Shown one piece after another: positions 1-5,741 of a stretch of 9,940 bases of DNA. Position 1 is the first letter of the stretch. Each line of letters begins with the position of its first letter. The DNA is from Desulfotignum sp. GTDB taxonomy: Bacteria; Desulfobacterota; Desulfobacteria; Desulfobacterales; Desulfobacteraceae. A program made the translations under genes and the position numbers. The DNA lies in assembly GCA_021737445.1 (NCBI GenBank), contig JAIPDY010000113.1, positions 1 through 9,940 on the forward strand, written 5' to 3'. The notes under the pieces are model-generated. The model did not search any database. It was not told where the DNA came from and saw only the letters and a list, made by a program, of their open reading frames with translations.

Positions 1-1371
1 CAGAAAAAAATCACTTTCCGGCATCAGGGTATCCTGCGGGTCCACCGCCTTCTGCGAATAATTGAGTACATGTGAATACATGGAGGTGACAAAGATATCC
101 GCCTGCTCAAACACGGTGGCGGCCGGCAGCACCATATCTGCATGCCGGGCAGTGTCAGTCATAAAGTGATCAAACACCACCTTAAATGGAATGCGCTGAA
201 AACCGCTTACCGCAGCGTTGAGATCCGGGCTCTGGTTCAAGGGGTTGCCTCCGGCCACAAACGCAGCGGCAATGGGGGGATTATCCACGGTCTGCAAAAA
301 ATGTCCCAGCATGGGGGCCGGGAAATGGCGGGCCTCCCGGACATGGGCCAGGCTGATTTTTTCCGGCTGGTTCAGCAGCGGGGCCAGGGACCTGGCCGCG
401 TAGTTGGCACCGGTGCCGGGTTTTCCCACATGGCCGCACACAGCAGCCAGGGCATCGATGCTCCGCACCGTGTTTCCGCCGCTGGCATACCGCTGCAGGC
501 CATACCCCATCCAGATGCCCGGGGCTTTGGCTGCGGCATAATCTCTGGCCAGTTCCCGGATGGTTTCCGCTGATACACCTGTGATCGTTGCAGCAGTTTC
601 CGGATCAACACTTTCCAGATACCTGCAGAACCGGTCAAATCCCAGGACATGGTCCCGCACAAATGATCGGTCATACAGATTTTCCTTTACTATGACATGG
701 GCCATGGCCAGGGCCAGGGCCGCATCTGTACCTGGTTTGACAGCCAGATGGGTGCCAAGGGATTTTGCCGTATCTGATTGGATGGGATCGATGACAATGA
801 CGCGGGTGCCGTTTTTTTGGGCCTGTTTGAGCAGGGTGTAAAAATGCAGGCTGGTGGCTTTGGGGTTTCTTCCCCACACAATGACCAGGTCGGAGTTGGC
901 AGCATCTTCGGGCAGATGTCCCCGGGCATCACCAAAATCAAAGGTCTGGGCCGCGATACCCGCTGCCCAGCACAGGCTGCCGGAAAACCGGGTATCTCCG
1001 CCCAGGCAGTTGAAAAAAATGGACTGGACCCGGTTTTTTGCGCCCCCGTATCCGTCACTGGTATAGTTAAGCACCCCCGTGGGTCCCCATCGATTGCGGA
1101 TAGATGCAAGCGTGTCTGCAACACGGTCCAGGACCTCGGCATAAGTTGTACGTACAAACCCGGATTTGCGGCGGACCATGGGGTGCTTCAGCCGTTCCGG
1201 GTGAGAATGCCGCTTCACCAGATCCCGGCCTTTGGGGCAGATCACCCCGCGGGTCAGGGGGTGATCCTGATCACCTTTGATATCGGTGATCCGCCCCCCT
1301 GAAACTGTCACCTGAAACCGGCACAGGTCAAAACAGTCCATGGGACAGGACACCGGCACCGTGCGGGTCAT
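1..1371 (-). CDS. Molybdopterin oxidoreductase (DMSO reductase family), C-terminus cut by window edge
   Basis: One uninterrupted frame of 457 codons runs from ATG 1371 off the left edge. The N-terminus starts directly in a [4Fe-4S] domain: Cys9, Cys13, Cys17 and Cys45, in a CxxxCxxxC...CPKG arrangement typical of this superfamily. Residues about 160-215 (DLVIVWGRNP, VIVIDPI) and 400-425 (FMTDTARHADMVLPAATVFE) are standard molybdopterin-dinucleotide-binding segments. Cys134, in GSLCWAAG, sits where the family supplies the Mo ligand, so a Cys-ligated enzyme is likely (inference from position). There is no Tat signal, so it should act in the cytoplasm. The start is supported by AGGTG five bases upstream. 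It follows the USP gene by 16 bases, which suggests co-transcription. Family members use very different substrates (formate, sulfur and nitrogen oxides, hydroxylations). The substrate here is unknown, and any partner subunits would lie beyond the window. Confidence 0.93.
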   Translation of the reverse strand, partial: MTRTVPVSCPMDCFDLCRFQVTVSGGRITDIKGDQDHPLTRGVICPKGRDLVKRHSHPERLKHPMVRRKSGFVRTTYAEVLDRVADTLASIRNRWGPTGVLNYTSDGYGGAKNRVQSIFFNCLGGDTRFSGSLCWAAGIAAQTFDFGDARGHLPEDAANSDLVIVWGRNPKATSLHFYTLLKQAQKNGTRVIVIDPIQSDTAKSLGTHLAVKPGTDAALALAMAHVIVKENLYDRSFVRDHVLGFDRFCRYLESVDPETAATITGVSAETIRELARDYAAAKAPGIWMGYGLQRYASGGNTVRSIDALAAVCGHVGKPGTGANYAARSLAPLLNQPEKISLAHVREARHFPAPMLGHFLQTVDNPPIAAAFVAGGNPLNQSPDLNAAVSGFQRIPFKVVFDHFMTDTARHADMVLPAATVFEQADIFVTSMYSHVLNYSQKAVDPQDTLMPESDFFL

Positions 1372-1387
1372 GTCAGCACCTGGCAGA

Positions 1388-1825
1388 TCATTTGAGCAGA
1401 TTGCGCAGCCGCAGCACCGAGCAGTTGGCTTCCTTGACCACCTTCTGGGCACAGGTGCTGGAAAACGCCTCATTAACAGTCCGGCTGCGGTTATGGTACA
1501 CCACGATCAGATCCGCCTCCCATTTATCCGCCATTTTCAAGATCTCCTCGTAATGTTTTCCCACCAGAATTTTGTGGGAAACATTGGCCCCTTTGCAGTT
1601 TTGTGCAACAAAGGTGTCCAGGGCGTTTTTAAAATGGGCCAGGGCTTCAGCCTTGATCTCTTCTGTGACAAAAGCGGCCACAATGGGCATGGTAAACCCG
1701 GGCATCACCGACACAATGCGGATCTGGGCCCCGCTCAATGATGCCAGTTCTGCAGCATTGTCATACACTGCCTTGGATGTTTTTGGATAATCAATATCCA
1801 CAGGCACCAGAATTTTATTGAACAT
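1388..1825 (-). CDS. Universal stress protein (UspA-like), degenerate ATP-binding loop
   Basis: This 145-residue protein has the USP fold pattern. It opens with the beta strand MFNKILVPVD, has a second strand at QIRIVSV (34-40), KILVGKHYEEILKMA at 85-99, ADLIVVY (104-110), and ends with CSVLRLR. In ATP-binding members such as MJ0577 or TeaD the loop is G-2x-G-9x-G-S/T. Aligned here (110-124, YHNRS...SST) all three glycines are replaced, by Tyr, Arg and Ser, so ATP binding is doubtful. Length is normal for a single-domain USP. I chose ATG 1825 because the conserved strand starts there and a purine-rich G tract precedes it. An in-frame ATG at 1855, directly after the permease stop, would add ten residues (MTIVKKGGGA) not seen in the family. 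USP genes next to TRAP transporters are known; TeaD modulates TeaABC. A regulatory role on the neighbouring transporter is inference. Confidence 0.9.
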   Translation of the reverse strand: MFNKILVPVDIDYPKTSKAVYDNAAELASLSGAQIRIVSVMPGFTMPIVAAFVTEEIKAEALAHFKNALDTFVAQNCKGANVSHKILVGKHYEEILKMADKWEADLIVVYHNRSRTVNEAFSSTCAQKVVKEANCSVLRLRNLLK

Positions 1826-1829
1826 AGCT

Positions 1830-1844
1830 CCCCCCCCCTTTTTT
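1830..1844. repeat. Homopolymer pair: C9 then T6 (A6G9 on the coding strand)
   Basis: Nine C residues (1830-1838) are followed by six T (1839-1844). On the minus strand this reads AAAAAAGGGGGGGGG and ends four bases before the USP start codon at 1825. It serves as the purine-rich ribosome-binding stretch of the short USP form and also lies inside the ten-codon extension that would begin at 1855. Tracts of this kind can slip during replication. A length change would shift the frame of the long form but only alter Shine-Dalgarno spacing for the short form. Confidence 0.85.
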
Positions 1845-1855
1845 ACAATCGTCAT

Positions 1856-4441
1856 TTACAATTGCAGCCTGGACGCCTCTTCCGGTGTCTGCCGCCTCTT
1901 TTGCAGAAAATAGATCAGTCCCAGCAACACTAAGGCCGGAATAAACATGAGCTGTTTGGGGGGGCGGTCCGCCTCCATCATCACGGACACAATCTCCTGG
2001 TCAAAGTCGATGCCCATTCTTTCAGCATTGCTGCCGAACATGATATTGTCCACGATCATTTTCCCGTCATCTTCAATCACCTCAAACCCCACCTCCATGA
2101 GCCGGTCTTCAGGAGCCCCCTCTTTTCCCACAGGCAGCATCAGTGCTTTGGTATATTCCTCTCCATCCAGGGTCTCTCCTTTGATCACCAGGTGAATCAT
2201 GGTGTTTTCATCCTGCTTTTCCATGGCCTGGAGCAGCTCGATACCGGGCCGCTCGTCATATGGCTCATACATCTTGTCCCAGAAAAACCCGGGCCGCAGC
2301 AGGGTAAAGGTCACAAGCAGCAGCGCCAGACTCTCATAAAACCGGCTTTTGGTAATCCAATACCCCTGGGTGGCCGCACCGAAAACCAGCATGGCTGTGA
2401 CGGCAGATACAATCACAATGGTAAGATGTATCCAGTCCTGGATACCGATCATGAGCAGTTCCGTGTTGAAGATAAAGAAAAACGGCAGCACAGCTGTCCT
2501 GATATCATAGGTAAATCCCTGGATACCGGTGCGGATGGGGTCTCCGCCGGAAATACCTGCAGCGGCGAATGCTGCCAGCCCCACCGGCGGGGTATCATCT
2601 GCCAGAATCCCGAAATAAAACACAAACAGGTGCACGGCAATCAAGGGCACCACCAGCCCGTTCAAAGCCCCCAGGTGCACGATCACCGGCGCCATCAGGG
2701 TGGATACAACAATGTAGTTGGCAGTGGTAGGCAACCCCATGCCCAGCAGCAGGCTGATAATTGCAGTAAAAAACAAAATGAGCAGCAGGTTGCCGCCGGA
2801 AATAAACTCCACAAAGGCTGTCATGACCAGGCCGATGCCGGTGAGGGTCACCGTGCCCACCACAATGCCGGCAGCTGCCGTGGCAACACCGATGCCGATC
2901 ATGTTTCTGGCCCCGGCCACCATGCCGGCGATCAGGTTGTCCCATCCCATTTTAAAGGCAAATTCCGGAGCGCTGTTTTTCCGGATAATCCCTTTCAACG
3001 GCCGCTGGGTGAGTACGATGAAAATAAGCACAACCGTGGCATAATATGCAGACAAAGACGGAGACAGCCGCTCCACGGTCAGGCACCACATGAGCACCAC
3101 GATGGGTAAAAGAAAATAATACCCGGCCTGGGCCGTCTCTCTCAGTTTGGGCAGCTTGCTTATCTCATGGGTATATTCCAGTTCAGGCACCTGACAGGCC
3201 AGCCAGATAAGGATAAGATAGACAATCACAATCAGCGGCACCACCACATACATGGCTGCATCGCCGGCAGCTGTCTTGATCCACCCCAGGCCGTAATAGG
3301 TGCCCCCGCCGATAATGATCAGGGTCAATATCGTAAGCACAAAGGAGGTCAGCTTCTGGGCAACTGTTTTTGTTACCGGCTTTTCCATGCCTTTAAGACC
3401 CATTTTACAGGACTCCAGGTGCACGATATACACCAGCGCGATATAGGAGATAATGGCCGGCAAAAACGCATGCTTGATCACCTCCACATAGGAGATGCCC
3501 ACATATTCCACCATGAGAAAGGCGGCCGCTCCCATGACAGGCGGGGTGAGCTGACCGTTGGTGGATGCAGCCACCTCCACTGCCCCTGCTTTTTCCGCCG
3601 AAAATCCCACTTTTTTCATCAACGGGATGGTAAAGGTACCAGTGGTGACCACATTGGCAATAGAGGACCCGGACACAAGCCCGGTAAGTCCGGAGGATAC
3701 CACGGCTGCCTTGGCAGGTCCGCCCCGCATGTGGCCAAGACCGGCATAGGCGGTGCGGATAAAATAGTTGCCTGCTCCGGCTGATTCCAGAAGAGAGCCG
3801 AACAGCACAAACATGAACACCATGCCCGTGGATACCCCCAGGGCCACGCCGAACACCCCTTCGGTGGACAGCCAGTAATGGGACATGCCCTTGGACAGGC
3901 TGGCACCTTTATGGGCAATGACATCCGGCATATAAGGTCCGAAAAAGGTATAGGTGAGAAACACCATGGCCACCACCATGAGCGGCGGCCCCAGTGCCCT
4001 GCGGGTGGCTTCCAGCAAAAGGATCAGGCCGGTTACACCTACAACAAGGTCCAGGGTGGTTGGGATTCCGGGTCTGGCTGACATCTGCTCATAAAAAATA
4101 AACAGGTATGCTGCACAAAACGCTGCCACCAGTGCCACAAACCAGTCCTGGATCGGAATATAATCCCTGGGAGAGGATTTAAAGGTGGGATAGGCAGTAT
4201 AGGACAAAAACATCGCAAAGGCCAGATGAATGGACCGGGCTTCGGTGTCGTTGAGCACAAAAATATTGAAAATAAACGGTAAGGGAGATGCATACCAGAG
4301 TTGAAACAGTGTCCAGATCAACGGAATATAAAACAAAATGTTTTTGGAAACCGCACCCACCGGATTTCTGGCACCGGTTTCCACCTCAGCCAGAATGTTT
4401 TTTACATCATCTGGAACAGCTTGTTTTTTGTCAGCGGTCAT
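1856..4441 (-). CDS. Fused TRAP transporter permease (DctQ-DctM type) with C-terminal PDZ-like/DUF3394-like domain
   Basis: This 861-residue polytopic membrane protein is the secondary-active import channel of a TRAP-TAXI system, driven by an ion gradient in characterised relatives. The first about 200 residues carry hydrophobic helices equivalent to the small DctQ subunit. The DctM part follows, with signatures GSSIANVV (258-265), NGQLTPPVMGAAAF (295-308), GMGLPTTANY (567-576) and ADDTPPVGLA (614-623). From about residue 716 a mostly soluble tail of about 105 residues contains a PDZ-like stretch (IVDNIMFGSNAERMGIDFDQEIVSV). It is followed by one more hydrophobic helix (MFIPALVLLGLIYFLQ) and a short basic end. 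This resembles the DUF3394 tail of some fused TRAP permeases (from memory). ATG 4441 is preferred over ATG 4525 because AAGGAGG lies ten bases upstream of it and the extra 28 residues look like translated leader. It follows its binding protein by 123 bases, and its TAA directly abuts ATG 1855. Confidence 0.95.
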   Translation of the reverse strand: MTADKKQAVPDDVKNILAEVETGARNPVGAVSKNILFYIPLIWTLFQLWYASPLPFIFNIFVLNDTEARSIHLAFAMFLSYTAYPTFKSSPRDYIPIQDWFVALVAAFCAAYLFIFYEQMSARPGIPTTLDLVVGVTGLILLLEATRRALGPPLMVVAMVFLTYTFFGPYMPDVIAHKGASLSKGMSHYWLSTEGVFGVALGVSTGMVFMFVLFGSLLESAGAGNYFIRTAYAGLGHMRGGPAKAAVVSSGLTGLVSGSSIANVVTTGTFTIPLMKKVGFSAEKAGAVEVAASTNGQLTPPVMGAAAFLMVEYVGISYVEVIKHAFLPAIISYIALVYIVHLESCKMGLKGMEKPVTKTVAQKLTSFVLTILTLIIIGGGTYYGLGWIKTAAGDAAMYVVVPLIVIVYLILIWLACQVPELEYTHEISKLPKLRETAQAGYYFLLPIVVLMWCLTVERLSPSLSAYYATVVLIFIVLTQRPLKGIIRKNSAPEFAFKMGWDNLIAGMVAGARNMIGIGVATAAAGIVVGTVTLTGIGLVMTAFVEFISGGNLLLILFFTAIISLLLGMGLPTTANYIVVSTLMAPVIVHLGALNGLVVPLIAVHLFVFYFGILADDTPPVGLAAFAAAGISGGDPIRTGIQGFTYDIRTAVLPFFFIFNTELLMIGIQDWIHLTIVIVSAVTAMLVFGAATQGYWITKSRFYESLALLLVTFTLLRPGFFWDKMYEPYDERPGIELLQAMEKQDENTMIHLVIKGETLDGEEYTKALMLPVGKEGAPEDRLMEVGFEVIEDDGKMIVDNIMFGSNAERMGIDFDQEIVSVMMEADRPPKQLMFIPALVLLGLIYFLQKRRQTPEEASRLQL

Positions 4442-4494
4442 TGTGACAAGGCCTCCTTGAAAAAAAAGGATCGTGCAACATTTGAAAACAAAAC

Positions 4495-4540
4495 AAGCGT
4501 GCGCAGCTGTCTGTCTGTCTGTCATGCGCCCCGCACGCTT
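4495..4540 (-). terminator. Stem-loop between binding protein and permease; possible attenuator or mRNA-stability element
   Basis: A perfect 9-bp inverted repeat has arms at 4495-4503 (AAGCGTGCG) and 4532-4540 (CGCACGCTT), enclosing 28 bases. On the transcribed strand the second arm is followed by the T-rich stretch GTTTTGTTTTC. The tail is interrupted by G and the loop is long, so it is a weak intrinsic terminator at best. It could allow partial readthrough or protect the upstream message 3' end, which would give more binding protein than permease, a common need in binding-protein-dependent transport. Function is inference. Confidence 0.5.
4507..4523. repeat. Tetranucleotide repeat (CTGT)4 in the hairpin loop
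   Basis: Four tandem CTGT units plus one C occupy 4507-4523, wholly inside the loop of the stem-loop at 4495-4540. The repeat is non-coding with the chosen permease start. It would be translated only if the less likely start at 4525 were used (residues DRQT). Confidence 0.85.
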
Positions 4541-4541
4541 A

Positions 4542-4561
4542 TTTTGTCGGATCTGACAAAA
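4542..4561. repeat. Inverted repeat TTTTGTC-6-GACAAAA just after the binding-protein stop codon
   Basis: Seven-base perfect arms (4542-4548 and 4555-4561) surround GGATCT, which contains a palindromic GATC. The repeat begins three bases past the TAG of the TAXI gene. It could be a short hairpin at the message end or a protein-binding site. It is AT-rich and short, so chance is a real possibility. Confidence 0.35.
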
Positions 4562-4564
4562 AGC

Positions 4565-5539
4565 CTACATCAGGCCGGCTTCTTTATAATACTTCACAGC
4601 ACCGTCATGCAGCGGAGCTGACAAGCCGTCTTTGATCATCTCCTCTTTTTTGAGTACCTCAAAGGCAGGGTGCAGTTTTTTGAACTGGTCAAAATTGTCA
4701 AACACTGCTTTGACCACATGATAAATTACGTTTTCAGGCACATTTGTGGAGGAAACAAAGGTAGCGCCCACACCGAACGTTTTGGTGTCGGTATCCGTGC
4801 CCCGGTACATGCCGCCGGGAATGGTGGCATATCTGTAATAGGCATTTTCCGCAACCAGTTTGTCAATGGCAGGGCCTTCCACAGGCACCAGAATGGAGTC
4901 ACAGGAGGTGGTGGCTTCCTGGATGGAGCCGGAGGGGTGTCCCACGGTGTAGATGATGGCATCGATTTTGTTGTCGCACAGGGCTGCAGACTGTTCTGCA
5001 GGTTTGAGCTCAGATGCCAGTTTGAAATCATCCATGGTCCAGCCAAGCGCTTTCATGACCACTTCCATTGTGCCCCGCTGTCCGGATCCGGGGTTTCCGA
5101 TGTTAACCCGTTTGCCTTTGAGATCGGCAAAGGTTTTGATACCGGAATCCCTTCTTGCGACAACGGTGAAGGGCTCAGGATGAACAGAAAACACCGCCCG
5201 CAGTTCTTTGTTGGGGCCGGCATCTGCAAATTTGCTGGTGCCGTGATAGGCATGGTACTGCCAGTCTGACTGAGCAACCCCCATGTCCAGTTCGCCGGCC
5301 CGGATGGTGTTCAGATTATATACTGAACCGCCAGTGCTTTCCACAGAGCAGCGGATACCATGCACTTTTCTTTCCTTGTTCACAAGTCGGGCAATGGCGC
5401 CCCCTGTGGGATAGTAAACACCGGTGACCCCGCCGGTACCGATGGTGACAAAGGTCTGCTCCGCCTGAACAGGAGCGGACCCAAAGAAAAGGACCATGCC
5501 AAAAAACGCTGTAATTGCCAATACCAGTAATTTTTTCAT
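4565..5539 (-). CDS. TAXI-family TRAP transporter solute-binding protein
   Basis: This 324-residue secreted protein is the periplasmic receptor of the TRAP system. It has a clear signal peptide: MKK, a hydrophobic core to about residue 20, and a likely cleavage after VQA (residue 26). The mature part starts with the family hallmark FVTIGTGGVTGVYYPTGGA (30-48). ESTGGS (67-72), RAGELDMGVAQSDW (80-93) and FADLKGKRVNIGNPGSGQRGT follow, all characteristic of the TAXI (TRAP-associated extracytoplasmic immunogenic) family rather than DctP. Few TAXI ligands are known; glutamate and other carboxylates have been suggested for homologues, and the ligand here cannot be read. The start has AGGAGG five bases upstream (5545-5550), overlapping the stop codon of an 18-codon mini-ORF, which suggests translational coupling. 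The fused permease follows 123 bases downstream. Length is normal and nothing looks damaged. Confidence 0.96.
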   Translation of the reverse strand: MKKLLVLAITAFFGMVLFFGSAPVQAEQTFVTIGTGGVTGVYYPTGGAIARLVNKERKVHGIRCSVESTGGSVYNLNTIRAGELDMGVAQSDWQYHAYHGTSKFADAGPNKELRAVFSVHPEPFTVVARRDSGIKTFADLKGKRVNIGNPGSGQRGTMEVVMKALGWTMDDFKLASELKPAEQSAALCDNKIDAIIYTVGHPSGSIQEATTSCDSILVPVEGPAIDKLVAENAYYRYATIPGGMYRGTDTDTKTFGVGATFVSSTNVPENVIYHVVKAVFDNFDQFKKLHPAFEVLKKEEMIKDGLSAPLHDGAVKYYKEAGLM

Positions 5540-5548
5540 CTAAACCTC

Positions 5549-5605
5549 CTATAAAATGTAAATTATAAGCAACAATGCGGACAAAATAACCGCACTAACC
5601 ATCAT
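5549..5605 (-). CDS. 18-residue hydrophobic mini-ORF (leader peptide or tiny membrane protein) upstream of the TAXI gene
   Basis: The frame encodes MMVSAVILSALLLIIYIL: two Met, then one uninterrupted hydrophobic segment long enough to cross a membrane. A strong purine run, AAAGGAGGAG, lies upstream (10-12 bases before the first ATG, a little long but usable). The stop TAG (5549-5551) overlaps the AGGAGG that serves the TAXI gene, so ribosomes ending here would stop on the next gene's binding site. That arrangement is typical of translational coupling or a leader peptide. I do not recognise a family; KdpF is a similar-looking accessory peptide but not an implied homologue. It could be a chance frame in AT-rich leader DNA. 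The Shine-Dalgarno run, membrane-like composition and stop/SD overlap together argue otherwise. Confidence 0.45.
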   Translation of the reverse strand: MMVSAVILSALLLIIYIL

Positions 5606-5654
5606 TTGCCTTAATCTCCTCCTTTCCTTTTTGTTTGAACAAAAATATTTAGTT

Positions 5655-5687
5655 AAACCGGATTATCTGAAACCGGAATACCGGTTT
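5655..5687. promoter_or_regulatory. Candidate operator: three AAACCGG half-sites
   Basis: AAACCGG occurs on the plus strand at 5655-5661 and again at 5670-5676, 15 bases apart. Its exact complement CCGGTTT lies at 5681-5687. The last two form a perfect 7-bp inverted repeat separated by AATA, so the layout is one palindrome plus one direct repeat. The site lies in the only sizeable gap upstream of the transporter genes and overlaps a possible promoter. It could bind a dimeric regulator, or form a small RNA hairpin in transcripts crossing the gap. The regulator is not in the window. Confidence 0.5.
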
Positions 5688-5690
5688 TAA
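5662..5690 (-). promoter_or_regulatory. Possible sigma-70-type promoter overlapping the AAACCGG palindrome
   Basis: On the minus strand TTAAAA (5685-5690, 4 of 6 to TTGACA) and GATAAT (5662-5667, 5 of 6 to TATAAT) are separated by 17 bases. The AAACCGG/CCGGTTT palindrome falls almost wholly in this spacer, and the third half-site lies immediately downstream of the -10. A bound protein would therefore directly affect polymerase. Consensus match only. Confidence 0.35.
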
Positions 5691-5711
5691 AAGCTATAAA
5701 ACCATTTAAGG

Positions 5712-5740
5712 AATTTATCGCCTTACCCTTTTTTTGTAAA
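5712..5740 (-). promoter_or_regulatory. Possible sigma-70-type promoter just after the acyl-CoA synthetase gene
   Basis: On the minus strand TTTACA (5735-5740, 5 of 6) and TAAATT (5712-5717, 4 of 6) are spaced by 17 bases, starting two bases past the stop codon of the synthetase. It would produce a transcript carrying the whole AAACCGG region and the mini-ORF as leader of the transporter genes. AT-rich DNA gives such matches by chance, so support is weak. Confidence 0.3.
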
Positions 5741-5741
5741 C

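Noticed and set aside
372..1157. Two minus-strand open frames (372-674 and 690-1157) inside the Mo enzyme
   Set aside because: They are out of frame with the continuous 457-codon molybdopterin oxidoreductase frame that carries all the family motifs; their Pro/Trp/Cys-rich products are shadows.
778..1302. 174-codon open frame on the plus strand
   Set aside because: Antisense to the N-terminal half of the Mo enzyme; no credible ribosome binding site or recognisable domain.
2192..3109. 305-codon open frame on the plus strand
   Set aside because: It lies antisense within the permease coding region. The product is rich in His, Gln, Asn and Gly with no recognisable motif, as expected from the complement of hydrophobic codons, and the permease frame opposite is unmistakable.
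3167..3784. 205-codon open frame on the plus strand
   Set aside because: Antisense to the conserved DctM region of the permease; same His/Gly-rich shadow composition and no family motif.
4442..4525. Alternative permease start at ATG 4525 adding 28 residues
   Set aside because: The extension would translate the stem-loop loop and the SD region, has no family similarity, and ATG 4441 has AAGGAGG upstream and a typical charged N-terminus.
4670..5269. 199-codon open frame on the plus strand
   Set aside because: Antisense to the TAXI binding protein, whose signal peptide and family motifs make the minus frame certain.
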